Positions 51,356 to 60,359 of a stretch of 64,000 nucleotides of DNA are shown in pieces; the first letter of the stretch is position 1, and every line of letters begins with the position of its first letter. A program made the translations under genes and the position numbers. The stretch is from Gammaproteobacteria bacterium. Its GTDB lineage: Bacteria > Pseudomonadota > Gammaproteobacteria > JAADGQ01. The notes beneath the pieces are model-generated. The model was not told the origin of the DNA, searched no databases, and saw only the letters and a program-made list of their open reading frames with translations. The stretch covers positions 50,118 through 114,117 of the forward strand of contig JAKITI010000009.1 of assembly GCA_021648145.1 (NCBI GenBank), given 5' to 3'.

Positions 51356-51909
51356 ATATTATAAAAACCAAACTGTCAGGCGTACTCATTATTGAGCCTA
51401 AAGTTTTCGGAGATAACCGAGGTTTTTTTCTCGAAACCTATAGAGCAGAAGCGTTTCAAAAATCGGGTATTACAAAGTCCTTTATACAAGATAACCATTC
51501 GCGATCACAAAAAGGTGTCTTACGTGGTTTACACTACCAACTCACGCAACCTCAGGGAAAACTGGTGCGTGTCAGTCGTGGAAAAGTATTCGATGTTGCT
51601 GTCGATATTCGACAAGGTTCGCCGACTTTTGGCCAATGGGAAAGCATTATACTAGACGATGAAACACACCGTATGTTTTACGTGCCCCCCGGGTTTGCCC
51701 ATGGCTTTTGCGTGCTTTCCGATGAAGCCGACTTCATCTATAAATGCACCGACTATTACCATCCACAGTCAGAGCAAGGCATCGCTTGGAATGATGCCGA
51801 TATCGGCATCGAATGGCCACAAATGGATTACACCCTGTCCGAAAAAGATAACCATAATCCAAAACTGAATGAGCAGAGCAAAGACAAGCTGCCCGTTTTT
51901 GGAGAGTAA
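51352..51909 (+). CDS. rmlC: dTDP-4-dehydrorhamnose 3,5-epimerase
   Basis: A 185-residue cupin-fold epimerase, step three of the rhamnose pathway. Motifs: [43 protein letters not shown] (with the active-site His of LRGLHYQ), [19 protein letters not shown] and [28 protein letters not shown]. It overlaps rmlA by four bases and ends four bases before the rmlD start. Confidence 0.96.
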   Translation: MNIIKTKLSGVLIIEPKVFGDNRGFFLETYRAEAFQKSGITKSFIQDNHSRSQKGVLRGLHYQLTQPQGKLVRVSRGKVFDVAVDIRQGSPTFGQWESIILDDETHRMFYVPPGFAHGFCVLSDEADFIYKCTDYYHPQSEQGIAWNDADIGIEWPQMDYTLSEKDNHNPKLNEQSKDKLPVFGE

Positions 51910-51913
51910 AAAG

Positions 51914-52807
51914 ATGCGTATATTAATTACAGGTTGTAATGGCCAGGTCGGAACAGAGCTGGTCAAACAAGGTCAAGCACTCAATCATGAGATAGTTGCC
52001 TTTGACCAAGACCGACTGGACATCACCCAGGCGGACAGTGTTCAAAAAATAGTCAACGAACACCAGCCCGACATAATCGTCAATGCAGCTGCCTATACTG
52101 CCGTAGATAAAGCTGAGCAAGAAATAGAAGTTGCGTACGCAGTAAACAAAGAAGGCGCAACCAACTTGGCAGTGATCAGTCAAGCACTCAATATACCTTT
52201 ATTTCACATCTCCACCGATTACATCTTTGATGGCAAAAAACAACAAGCCTACAAAGAAGACGATCCAGCCAGCCCGACCGGAGTTTACGGGCAAAGCAAA
52301 TGGCAAGGAGAACAAGCCATAAGAGAAATACTCAAAAAATATATTATTTTAAGAGTGAGCTGGGTGTTTGCAACAGAAGGCAACAACTTCGTCAAAACCA
52401 TGTTCAGACTTGCCATTGAGCGAGATGAAATCAGTGTCGTCGCTGATCAGCACGGCGGCCCCACCTGCGCTGCGGATATCGCAAGCACACTATTAAAGCT
52501 CGCAGAGCAAGCGCTATCAGAAAAAGATCAAACATCATTTCCTTGGGGAACCTATCACTACAGCGGTACACCAACAACAACCTGGCACGGTTTTGCAGAA
52601 AAAATACTCACACAAGGCAAAAAAATGGGTTTAATAAAAATAATACCCAAGCTCAACGCCATCACCACCGCAGACTATCCAACCCCTGCGGTACGACCCG
52701 AAAACTCAAAACTAGATTGCAGTAAGATCAAGAAAATATTTGATATAGAGCAACCCGACTGGCAAGCCGCTTTAAATAACACACTAAAAGAGTGGAAAAA
52801 ATTATGA
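51914..52807 (+). CDS. rmlD: dTDP-4-dehydrorhamnose reductase
   Basis: A 297-residue SDR enzyme making dTDP-L-rhamnose, the final step. Motifs: RILITGCNGQVGTELVKQG (nucleotide binding), NAAAYTAVDKAE, STDYIFDGKK and YGQSKWQGE (catalytic Tyr-Lys). The start at 51914 is supported by GGAG at 51901-51904; a longer frame to 51869 overlaps rmlC and is unlikely. Its stop overlaps the rmlB ATG at 52804. Confidence 0.96.
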   Translation: MRILITGCNGQVGTELVKQGQALNHEIVAFDQDRLDITQADSVQKIVNEHQPDIIVNAAAYTAVDKAEQEIEVAYAVNKEGATNLAVISQALNIPLFHISTDYIFDGKKQQAYKEDDPASPTGVYGQSKWQGEQAIREILKKYIILRVSWVFATEGNNFVKTMFRLAIERDEISVVADQHGGPTCAADIASTLLKLAEQALSEKDQTSFPWGTYHYSGTPTTTWHGFAEKILTQGKKMGLIKIIPKLNAITTADYPTPAVRPENSKLDCSKIKKIFDIEQPDWQAALNNTLKEWKKL

Positions 52808-53868
52808 GCCACCAAGCCAGACGACTGTTCGTGACGGGTGCTGCCGGATTTATCGGCTCAAACTTCGTACACTACTGGTTAAAACAAAATTCCGAGAGCA
52901 CAGTGGTTGCCCTTGATGCCCTTACCTATGCGGGAAATCGAGCAAACCTAGACTCAGTTGAAGGCCAAAAAAACTTCAGTTTCGTTCATGCCGATATCCT
53001 CGAAACCGATCGCATCGAACAACTGCTGCGAGAAGAGAAAATCGATACCCTCGTACACTTTGCAGCAGAATCACACGTAGATCGCTCCATCCACGGCCCT
53101 GATGCCTTTCTGAAAACAAACATTGAAGGTACACACTCACTGCTAAAAGCAGCCAAAAAAGTCTGGCTTGACGATAAAAAAACAGCGCATCGCTTTCACC
53201 ACGTCTCCACCGATGAAGTCTACGGCACACTCGAACCCAAAGCCCCAGCCTTTACGGAGCAACACCAATACCAGCCTAACTCACCCTATGCGGCGAGCAA
53301 GGCAGCATCGGATCACATTGTGCGCAGTTACCAACATACATACGGCCTCAACACCACAATCAGCAACTGCTCCAATAATTACGGGTCGTATCACTTTCCG
53401 GAAAAACTGATCCCATTAACTATAGTTAACTGCCTGGAAGGCAAACCACTGCCGATCTACGGAGATGGCAAACAGATACGTGACTGGCTCTATGTAGAAG
53501 ACCACTGCCAAGGTATAGAGTTGATACTCAAAAAAGGCAAAATCGGAGAAGTCTATAATATCGGAGGCAACAACGAATGGGCCAATATCGATATAGTTAA
53601 CCTAGTCTGTGAACTGATGGATGAGCATCATCCTAAAGGAGCGCCCCATAACAAATTAATCAATCACGTCACTGATCGCCTAGGACATGATAGACGCTAT
53701 GCAATCAATGCCTCAAAGATAATGAATGAATTGGGTTATCAACCAAAAGAGACTTTTGAGACGGGGATTAAAAAAACTATTCAATGGTATCTAAATAACG
53801 AAAACTGGTGGCGCGAGGTGATGGATGGAAGTTATAAAAAGTGGCTGGATAGGAATTATTCAAAATAG
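52804..53868 (+). CDS. rmlB: dTDP-glucose 4,6-dehydratase
   Basis: A 354-residue extended SDR enzyme, step two of the rhamnose pathway. Motifs: LFVTGAAGFIGSNFVHYW, AAESHVDRSI, HVSTDEVYGTLE and SPYAASKAASDHIV (catalytic Tyr-Lys). It starts at ATG 52804, which overlaps the rmlD stop (ATGA); a GTG at 52792 is an alternative. It is the last of rmlACDB. A damaged copy of the same gene's 3' end lies 820 bases downstream. Confidence 0.96.
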   Translation: MSHQARRLFVTGAAGFIGSNFVHYWLKQNSESTVVALDALTYAGNRANLDSVEGQKNFSFVHADILETDRIEQLLREEKIDTLVHFAAESHVDRSIHGPDAFLKTNIEGTHSLLKAAKKVWLDDKKTAHRFHHVSTDEVYGTLEPKAPAFTEQHQYQPNSPYAASKAASDHIVRSYQHTYGLNTTISNCSNNYGSYHFPEKLIPLTIVNCLEGKPLPIYGDGKQIRDWLYVEDHCQGIELILKKGKIGEVYNIGGNNEWANIDIVNLVCELMDEHHPKGAPHNKLINHVTDRLGHDRRYAINASKIMNELGYQPKETFETGIKKTIQWYLNNENWWREVMDGSYKKWLDRNYSK

Positions 53869-53894
53869 CATTTATATACGCCTTTAATAAAAGA

Positions 53895-53929
53895 GATCAA
53901 GCGGACTGGCATCCTTGATGCGCTTGATC
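53895..53929. promoter_or_regulatory. Inverted repeat between rmlB and vapBC
   Basis: GATCAAGCG (53895-53903) and CGCTTGATC (53921-53929) form a perfect nine-base dyad with a 17-base loop. It could terminate the rml operon or serve as the operator of the following TA module. A related motif, AGATCAAGC...CTTGAT, recurs at 54663-54682 beyond the module. Confidence 0.45.
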
Positions 53930-53979
53930 AATCTCACGATTACGACCATAATAAGGGTTAAACTTAATAGGGGTGTATC

Positions 53980-54210
53980 ATGACAAATATTACACTAAAT
54001 ATAGATGATGAAGTCATCAAAAAGGTTAGGAAAATAGCAATTGATGAAAATAGCACTATGACTGCAATGATAAGGGATTTTCTTCAATCTGTTGCCGAGC
54101 GTGAAAATCCAGAAAAGGAACGTAAAATCAATAGGCTGGAAAGAAGTTTTGACCTTTTAGGGCGGGATATGGGGAAACGTAGCTGGACTAGAGAAGATCT
54201 TTATGACTGA
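53980..54210 (+). CDS. Antitoxin (ribbon-helix-helix type, VapB-like)
   Basis: A 76-residue protein starting MTNITLNIDDEVIKKVRKIAIDENSTMTAMIRDFLQSV, a ribbon-helix-helix DNA-binding pattern, with a charged tail for toxin binding (EKERKINRLERSFDLLGRDMGKR). AGGGG is well spaced before the ATG. It overlaps the PIN-domain toxin gene by eight bases. The sequence differs from the vapB at 43.4 kb, so this is an independent module. Confidence 0.85.
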   Translation: MTNITLNIDDEVIKKVRKIAIDENSTMTAMIRDFLQSVAERENPEKERKINRLERSFDLLGRDMGKRSWTREDLYD

Positions 54211-54622
54211 AGGTGTATTTTTTGACACCAATATCTTGGTGTATGCCTATGATACTTCAGATCCTGCAAAACAAAAAATTGCAAAGGATTTGATTCTGAA
54301 AAATATTAGAAATGCCCAAGGTTGGTTGTCGATTCAGGTTTTTGGCGAGTTTTTCAATGTGGTTACTAAACGAATCCCAGAACCCTTAACCAGTGAAGAA
54401 GCAAGAGAAGCCATTAGTGCATTATCTTTATTGAAAATTACAAAAATGGATATGAAGCTTGTATACCGAGCCATTGACACGCACCAAAAATATGGGACGA
54501 CTTACTGGGATTCGATGATAATTTCTGCTGCTGAAAGATCCAAATGTTCCAGACTCTTTTCTGAAGATTTTAATTCATCACAAAAATACTATGGAATAAT
54601 TGCAGATAATCCTTTTTTGTAA
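54203..54622 (+). CDS. PIN-domain toxin (VapC-like)
   Basis: A 139-residue PIN-domain ribonuclease: FFDTNILVYAYD with the first Asp, VFGEFFNVVTKR with the conserved Glu, TTYWDSMIISAAERSKCSRLFSEDFNS with the C-terminal acidic residues. Paired with the upstream antitoxin, it forms the second vapBC-like system of the window. It is inserted between an intact rmlB and a remnant of another. Confidence 0.88.
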   Translation: MTEGVFFDTNILVYAYDTSDPAKQKIAKDLILKNIRNAQGWLSIQVFGEFFNVVTKRIPEPLTSEEAREAISALSLLKITKMDMKLVYRAIDTHQKYGTTYWDSMIISAAERSKCSRLFSEDFNSSQKYYGIIADNPFL

Positions 54623-54689
54623 ATGGCTACTTAATGGAGTGGATAGTTCTCATTGATTATAAAGATCAAGCTGACCTCTTGATACTAAA

Positions 54690-54824
54690 GAGTTGGACTG
54701 TAAACCTGAAAAAATTTTTGAGGCGGGGATCAGGAAGACTGTGCAGTGGTATCTTGATAATGAAAATTGGTGGCATAGGGTGATGGATGGCAGTTATCAA
54801 AACTGGATTGAGAAAAATTACTAG
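54690..54824 (+). pseudogene. 3' fragment of a second rmlB
   Basis: In frame from 54690 to the TAG at 54822-54824 the translation is [19 protein letters not shown], then [25 protein letters not shown]. This clearly matches the end of RmlB encoded at 53.7-53.87 kb (ELGYQPKETFETGIKKTIQ, WYLNNENWWREVMDGSYKKWLDRNY) but with many substitutions, so it derives from a diverged rmlB and not from a recent duplication. Only the last 44 codons remain. Confidence 0.85.
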
Positions 54825-54856
54825 CATGAATCAGTTACATTTGAGCGGAGAATAAA

Positions 54857-56002
54857 ATGAGAAAAGAGTTGCTGGTTTATGGTTCCCCTGCCATTGAGAA
54901 TGCCGAAATAGAGGAAGTCATTGCCGTAATGGAAAGTGGCTGGCTCGGTACTGGCCCTAAGGTGGCTCAGTTCGAACGGGATTTTTCCGAGTATAAGGAA
55001 ATAGAGAATGCAGTGGCACTAAATTCCTGCACTGCTGCTCTGCACCTTAGTATTTTGGCTGCGGGCATTAGAGCAGGGGATGAAGTAATTACTACACCAC
55101 TCACCTTCTGTGCGACGATTAATGCCATTATTCATGCTGGAGCCACTCCAGTGCTGGCTGATGTTAATCCAGTAACTATGAATATTGATCCGAATGAGGT
55201 GCAAGCAAAAATTACTTCCAGAACCAAGGCGATTCTCCCCGTTCATTTTGCGGGGCGGTCTTGCGATATGGACGCTCTATGTGAGATTGCCAATAAGCAT
55301 GAACTTAAAATTATTGAAGATTGTGCTCACGCTATAGAAACTGAATATCATGGACAAAAGGCAGGTACTTTTGGTGATTTTGGTTGTTTCAGTTTTTATG
55401 TGACCAAAAATATTGTCACAGGTGAAGGTGGCATGGTGATCACAACGTGTGAGGAAGATGCCGCACGTATCAAAATGTTGGGTTTGCACGGTATGAGTAA
55501 AGATGCCTGGAAGCGCTTTGGCGATGAGGGGTACAAACATTATCAAGTGGTGGAGTGTGGTTACAAATACAACATGATGGATCTACAAGCAGCCATCGGT
55601 ATCCACCAGTTGCGAAGAGTTGAGACGTACTGGTTGAAACGTCAGGAAATATGGCAAAGTTACAATGAGGCTTTTGCCGATCTGCCTATTACTTTACCGG
55701 CACAAATTGAAGCAGATACCCGTCACGCCTACCACCTCTATACCATTTTGATCGGCGAACAGCATTGTGGTATTAGCCGGGATGAGTTTCTTGGTGCCAT
55801 GTCGGCACGAAATATTGGTGTGGGGGTGCACTACCTCAGTATTCCCGAACACCCTTACTATCAACAGACATTTGGCTGGAAGCCAGAAGACTATCCGCAC
55901 GCGATGAGCATTGGACGGCAGACGATAAGTTTACCTTTGTCTGCGAAATTGACGGATAAGGATGTGACGGATGTGATTGATGTGGTAGGGGAGGTTTTAT
56001 AA
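54857..56002 (+). CDS. DegT/DnrJ/EryC1/StrS family aminotransferase
   Basis: A 381-residue PLP-dependent sugar aminotransferase that transfers an amino group from glutamate to a nucleotide-linked keto sugar. Motifs: ALNSCTAALHLSI, TTPLTFCATINAI, ADVNPVTMNID, EDCAHAIETEYHGQ and the PLP-lysine segment FYVTKNIVTGEGGM (K184). The exact sugar is not readable; a dTDP-4-keto-6-deoxyhexose from RmlAB is a natural substrate. It follows the rmlB remnant by 32 bases and starts the second half of the cluster. Confidence 0.9.
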   Translation: MRKELLVYGSPAIENAEIEEVIAVMESGWLGTGPKVAQFERDFSEYKEIENAVALNSCTAALHLSILAAGIRAGDEVITTPLTFCATINAIIHAGATPVLADVNPVTMNIDPNEVQAKITSRTKAILPVHFAGRSCDMDALCEIANKHELKIIEDCAHAIETEYHGQKAGTFGDFGCFSFYVTKNIVTGEGGMVITTCEEDAARIKMLGLHGMSKDAWKRFGDEGYKHYQVVECGYKYNMMDLQAAIGIHQLRRVETYWLKRQEIWQSYNEAFADLPITLPAQIEADTRHAYHLYTILIGEQHCGISRDEFLGAMSARNIGVGVHYLSIPEHPYYQQTFGWKPEDYPHAMSIGRQTISLPLSAKLTDKDVTDVIDVVGEVL

Positions 56003-56004
56003 AA

Positions 56005-56997
56005 ATGGAATTGAGGATTGTGGAAGAACGATTGCCTTCTGCAGAAGAGTGGGGTCGTGTTTGGGAAGAGTGTGATTATGCAACCTACTATCATTCTCGT
56101 GAATGGGCAGAGGTATGGCAAAAATATACTCAAGGAAAATTGAGACCTGAAGCGAAGCTTATTACGTTTTCAGATGGAAAGTCAGCGCTATTAACATTTT
56201 CGTCGCAACAGGTATTAAAGGGGCTTGTCAAACAATATATGTTGTCCCCAGCAGGAACATTTGGTGGCTGGCTATCAGCTAGTGAACTATTGGAGAGTCA
56301 TGCAAGTATTTTGCATGGATATATCGCAGCTAATTATAAAAATTTAACATGGCGATTAAATCCTTATAATTCCTTTGAGCATAATCTAAATACTAAAAAT
56401 ATAAAGAGCGATGAAACCCATGTTTTGGACTTGAAATGTGGTTTCGAGACGATATACAAAGGATGGACAAAGGGGCATGCTTCCGCCGCACGCAAAGCAC
56501 GCAAAGCAGGGGTTGAAATTAGAGAGGCAATTACACTTCAAGATTGGAAGGATTATTATGAAATTTATGAAGGTTCGCTAAAGAGGTGGGGTGACTCTGT
56601 ATCATCTAGATATGACTGGATGCTTTTTCGAAATATGTATGATCTTTCGTCATCTAATATAAAACTTTGGTTGGCCATATATGATGATCAAGTTGTCGCG
56701 GGGGCATTATGTCTTTATGCAAAAAAACATGTAGGTTATTGGCATGGGGCAGCTTCGGCTGAGTATTTTAAAATGCGTCCTGTCAATCTGTTAATGTATG
56801 AAATAATCAAAAACTCCTCTGAACATGGTTATCGGTGGTTTGATTTTAATCCTAGCGGTGCTCATGAAGGGGTACGGAGTTTTAAAAGGAGTTTTGGTGC
56901 AAAGGAACTTGTTTGTCCTGTCATCCAGGTTCATTCTTTTGGATTTAAGGTCATCTCAAGAGTAGCAAGTATAATTAGTAAAGTGAAAAAAGCATGA
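56005..56997 (+). CDS. FemAB-like / GNAT-fold acyltransferase
   Basis: A 330-residue protein of the FemAB/BioF2-like acetyltransferase superfamily: the start EEWGRVWEECDYATYYHSREWAEVWQKYT, a middle block HASAARKARKAGVEIREA, and the end YWHGAASAEYFKMRPVNLLMYEIIKNSSEHGYRWFDFNPSGAHEGVRSFKRSFGA. Such enzymes transfer amino acids or acyl groups to amino groups, in peptidoglycan or in polysaccharide sugars. It is encoded two bases after the aminotransferase and overlaps the next gene, so an amino-sugar substrate is likely. Confidence 0.75.
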   Translation: MELRIVEERLPSAEEWGRVWEECDYATYYHSREWAEVWQKYTQGKLRPEAKLITFSDGKSALLTFSSQQVLKGLVKQYMLSPAGTFGGWLSASELLESHASILHGYIAANYKNLTWRLNPYNSFEHNLNTKNIKSDETHVLDLKCGFETIYKGWTKGHASAARKARKAGVEIREAITLQDWKDYYEIYEGSLKRWGDSVSSRYDWMLFRNMYDLSSSNIKLWLAIYDDQVVAGALCLYAKKHVGYWHGAASAEYFKMRPVNLLMYEIIKNSSEHGYRWFDFNPSGAHEGVRSFKRSFGAKELVCPVIQVHSFGFKVISRVASIISKVKKA

Positions 56998-57545
56998 GCC
57001 GAATAAAGGTGATATTCAGGCATCTCAAGAATTTTTGGAGTGAGTGTAAGTCTTCGTCTTATGTGCTTAAAAAATTTCCTACTGTTTCTATTGAGCAGAG
57101 GGTGATGTTTAAAGGCGATATTAGGAACCTTCAGTTAGGGCTAAGTGTTAAAATTCAATCAGGAACAATATTTCATTTAGGTGGAATGGACTGGTGTGAC
57201 TTTGCTGGGGCAATTGTGATTGGCGATGGTAGCATTATTTCTCCAAACTGCGTGATCTATGGGTGCGGATATGGAGGAGTGCATATTGGTGAAAGGTTTG
57301 ATTGTGGTCCAAATGTTTCCATCTTTGCTAGTAGAACAGATTATTCTAAAGACATTAACCATCATATTTTTGAAGCTGTCCTTATAGGTAGTGATGTTAC
57401 TGTATTTGCAAACGTAGTAATCAGCCCTGGTGTTATTATTGGGTCTGGAGCTGTTATCGCTGCTGGCTCAGTCGTTACCACCGATATTCCTGAAAATGTA
57501 TTTGCTGGAGGCATTCCTGCAAGAGTAATTCGAAAGCAGGCGTAA
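56994..57545 (+). CDS. Hexapeptide-repeat acyltransferase
   Basis: A 183-residue left-handed beta-helix acyltransferase of the WcaF/maltose-acetyltransferase type: IVIGDGSIISPNCVIYGCGYGGVHIGERFDCGPNVSIFAS, then DVTVFANVVISPGVIIGSGAVIAAGSVVTTDIPENVFAGGIPARVIRKQ. These typically use acetyl-CoA. It overlaps the FemAB-like gene by four bases. Two acyl-transfer enzymes beside one aminotransferase suggests an N-acylated (perhaps O-acetylated) sugar in the surface glycan. Confidence 0.82.
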   Translation: MSRIKVIFRHLKNFWSECKSSSYVLKKFPTVSIEQRVMFKGDIRNLQLGLSVKIQSGTIFHLGGMDWCDFAGAIVIGDGSIISPNCVIYGCGYGGVHIGERFDCGPNVSIFASRTDYSKDINHHIFEAVLIGSDVTVFANVVISPGVIIGSGAVIAAGSVVTTDIPENVFAGGIPARVIRKQA

Positions 57546-57553
57546 AACAAACT

Positions 57554-57712
57554 ATGTTCAGACTAATTAATGCTTCTACAAATTTTTTTTTGGCTCAAGT
57601 GATTCTTCAGAGTACACTTAAAAAAATTAAGGATATTAGTTGTATCCTGGATCGTATTGACAAAAGCGAACAATGGGCATGGATGTATATGGTAGTCGTC
57701 AGGAAGTTATAA
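57554..57712 (+). CDS. Small hypothetical protein abutting the flippase gene
   Basis: A 52-codon open frame (MFRLINASTNFFLAQVILQ to WAWMYMVVVRKL) that ends with TAA directly before the wzx ATG. It fills the 167-base gap between two cluster genes. No domain is recognised and no strong ribosome-binding site is seen. It may be a real small protein, a decayed gene end or a leader peptide. Confidence 0.35.
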   Translation: MFRLINASTNFFLAQVILQSTLKKIKDISCILDRIDKSEQWAWMYMVVVRKL

Positions 57713-59161
57713 ATGTCACTTACACAAGCGGCAGTGGGAGGTGTTCGCTGGACTACGCTCTCTATGATACTGGTTACCATAACCCAGGTAATACGCTTGG
57801 TAGTATTGGGTCGTATTCTGGGGCCGGAAGCATTTGGTTTGTTGGCGATGATGTTAGTTGTAATAGGCTTTGCAGAATTGTTTGCTCAGATGGGCTTGAG
57901 TGAAGCGATTATTCAGCGACCTAACCCAACGGATATTGAACTATCCAGCCTCTACTGGCTTAATATTGCGCTAGGTGGTTTGTTGTACGTCGTATTGTTG
58001 CTGATAACTCCAGCCGTTGCTGCTCTTTATTCCACTCCAGAGCTGAACCAGTTACTACCGTGGGTTGCGCTCGCTTTTCTTATTTCGCCTTGGGGAGTTC
58101 AGTTCAAGGCGTTGCTGCAAAAGCAGCTTCAGTTTAAGCCGTTGGCTATCATTGAAATTTTTGCCGTAGTTGTTGGGACTGTGTTGGCTATTATGTTGGC
58201 ATGGAAGGGGTATGGGGTATGGTCACTTGTGTGGGGGCAATTGGCTCAGAGTTCAGTGATAGCTCTGTCGTTGGTTTTTGTGGGGTGGCAACGGAAAATG
58301 TTACCCAGTTTCTATTTTAATTATATGGCTGTTAAATCTTACCTGTCATTTGGTTTACATTTAATGGGGGCAAATGTACTAAATTATTTTAACTCCCGTA
58401 TCGATCAATTAGTTATTGGAGTATTACTGGGTTCTCAAGCACTAGGCTATTACAGTATGGCTTTTAATTTGGTACTGCAACCTATTTCCAAAATCAACCC
58501 TGTATTAACCCAGGTTGCTTTTCCCATACTTGCCAAGGTGAGCTCTGACAAAGTAAGGCTCAAACGAGGGTACTTCAGAATGTTAGACTTATTGACAAGT
58601 ATTAATGCACCTGTGTTGATGGGGGTTGCCGCTATGGCACCCGTATTGATTCCTGTTGTATTGGGAGAGCAATGGTTGCCTATTGTTCCTTTGATTCAGG
58701 TGCTCGCCCTATTTTCACTGATACGTTCTACGGGTAATGCTGGAGGGAGTTTGCTTCTCGCGTGTGGTCGTGCAGATTGGTCATTTTACTGGAATTTGAT
58801 GTTGTTTACCTTTATTCCGTTGACAATATTTATAGGGGCTAAAGTTGGGGGGCTTCAAGGGGTTGCATGGTCATTGCTGGGTTTACAAGCACTTTTGTTG
58901 TTTGCTTGGTATTATTCGATAGTTAAAAGGTTGCTTGGAAATTGTTTTTCAGGGTTTATTGGCTCGATGATTAAGCCAGTCATTTTTGCTGTACCTATGG
59001 TTGGGGTAGTTGTTGGTATAACACCACTTTTATCAACATTGCCAGCGGTCGCTCAATTGACTCTTCAGGTTCTGTTTGGAGGGGCGACCTATGTTGGTCT
59101 TTACTTTGTTTTCAGGAAAGAGTTTGTGAAAGAGCAGTTGCAACTATTTTTTAAGCGGTAA
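57713..59161 (+). CDS. Polysaccharide flippase (Wzx/MOP family)
   Basis: A 482-residue polytopic membrane protein with about 12-14 hydrophobic segments, starting VGGVRWTTLSMILVTITQVIRLVVLGRILGPEAFGLLAMMLVVIGFAELFAQMGLSEAIIQRP, typical of the WzxC/PST-type lipopolysaccharide export proteins. It would flip the lipid-linked repeat unit to the periplasm. The cluster also has a Wzy-type polymerase, consistent with a Wzx/Wzy route. MurJ at 13.3 kb is a separate paralogue in the same superfamily. Confidence 0.88.
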   Translation: MSLTQAAVGGVRWTTLSMILVTITQVIRLVVLGRILGPEAFGLLAMMLVVIGFAELFAQMGLSEAIIQRPNPTDIELSSLYWLNIALGGLLYVVLLLITPAVAALYSTPELNQLLPWVALAFLISPWGVQFKALLQKQLQFKPLAIIEIFAVVVGTVLAIMLAWKGYGVWSLVWGQLAQSSVIALSLVFVGWQRKMLPSFYFNYMAVKSYLSFGLHLMGANVLNYFNSRIDQLVIGVLLGSQALGYYSMAFNLVLQPISKINPVLTQVAFPILAKVSSDKVRLKRGYFRMLDLLTSINAPVLMGVAAMAPVLIPVVLGEQWLPIVPLIQVLALFSLIRSTGNAGGSLLLACGRADWSFYWNLMLFTFIPLTIFIGAKVGGLQGVAWSLLGLQALLLFAWYYSIVKRLLGNCFSGFIGSMIKPVIFAVPMVGVVVGITPLLSTLPAVAQLTLQVLFGGATYVGLYFVFRKEFVKEQLQLFFKR

Positions 59162-59168
59162 TAAAGAA

Positions 59169-60359
59169 ATGAGCCATTCAAAAATTGAAAGTCAGTATAA
59201 AAAAATGAAGGTGGTTCATAGCTTTCCCGTTTGGCTGCCGCAGACGCAGACCTGGATGTATAGTCAGGTTAAGCAGATGCAGCGACTCGGTGTGGAAGCT
59301 CATGTAGTTTGTGAACGTACTGAAAATCTGGATCAATTTTCGGTTGAAAATCTCCATTGCCTGGAATATGAATCACGCTTTAGGCAGGTGTGGGATAAAG
59401 GGCTACGTAAATTAAGAGTTCGTCGGTACCTGAATTATTTGGTGAAAATTAGCAGGAAATCTGGCACAAATATTATTCACTCTCACTTCGGTAACGTAGG
59501 GTGGGCAAACCTCGGAGCAATTCGAAAGCTCAAAGCTAAACATGTGGTGACTTTTTACGGACTGGATGTAAATAAACTTCCAATGCAGCGCCCCGTTTGG
59601 CGAGAGCGGTATCGTCAATTATTTAGTGAAGTTGATTTGGTGTTGTGTGAAGGTTCGCACATGGCTGAGTGTGTAGTGAGGCTGCTAGGTTGTCCTAGTC
59701 ATAAAGTTAAAGTTCAACATCTTGGTGTTGATGTAGATAGTATTCTATTTCAGCCTCGTAGTTGGTGTATCGATGAGCCTTTGAAGGTATTGATTGCCGC
59801 CTCATTTCGTGAAAAAAAAGGTATCCCTTATGCGATTAAGGCACTACAAGTTGTTGCTCGTAAGATACCTATTCAATTGACGATCATTGGTGATGCAGGA
59901 CAGGATCTGGAGAGCCACCGGGAAAAAGAATTTATTCTTTCGGAATTAGAGCATAGTGGTCTGAAAGAGCATACTCGATTACTTGGTTACCAAACCCATC
60001 AATCAATGTTAAAAGAGGCTTATAATCATCACTTTTTTCTACAGCCGAGTGTTACTGCAAAAGATGGGGATACCGAAGGTGGTGCACCAGTTTCTATCAT
60101 TGAGATGTTAGCAACGGGTATGCCGGTAGTGGCAACCACTCACTGCGATATTCCTGAGGTCGTGGGTTCTGCATTTGCTAATTTTTTAGCACCGGAACGT
60201 GATGTTAAGAAACTAGCTGAATGCATACATTCACTGATATCTAAATCAGACGATTGGTTGAGTTTGACAAAAGAAGGGCGCAAGCATATAGAAAGTGAGT
60301 ATCATCAAGTACGCCAGGCAGAGCATTTGGCTGATTATTATAACGAGATATCTAAATAA
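59169..60359 (+). CDS. Glycosyltransferase family 4 protein
   Basis: A 396-residue GT-B-fold retaining glycosyltransferase: VVHSFPVWLPQTQTWMYSQVKQMQ at the start, HSHFGNVGWANL and KHVVTFYGLDVNKLP, VLIAASFREKKGIPYAIKAL, LLGYQTHQSM and the GT4 motif EGGAPVSIIEMLATGMPVVATTHCDIPEVV with EX7E. An alternative start at 59205 (MKVVHSFP) is also possible. The sugar donor is not readable. It is seven bases from wzx and abuts the next gene. Confidence 0.85.
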   Translation: MSHSKIESQYKKMKVVHSFPVWLPQTQTWMYSQVKQMQRLGVEAHVVCERTENLDQFSVENLHCLEYESRFRQVWDKGLRKLRVRRYLNYLVKISRKSGTNIIHSHFGNVGWANLGAIRKLKAKHVVTFYGLDVNKLPMQRPVWRERYRQLFSEVDLVLCEGSHMAECVVRLLGCPSHKVKVQHLGVDVDSILFQPRSWCIDEPLKVLIAASFREKKGIPYAIKALQVVARKIPIQLTIIGDAGQDLESHREKEFILSELEHSGLKEHTRLLGYQTHQSMLKEAYNHHFFLQPSVTAKDGDTEGGAPVSIIEMLATGMPVVATTHCDIPEVVGSAFANFLAPERDVKKLAECIHSLISKSDDWLSLTKEGRKHIESEYHQVRQAEHLADYYNEISK

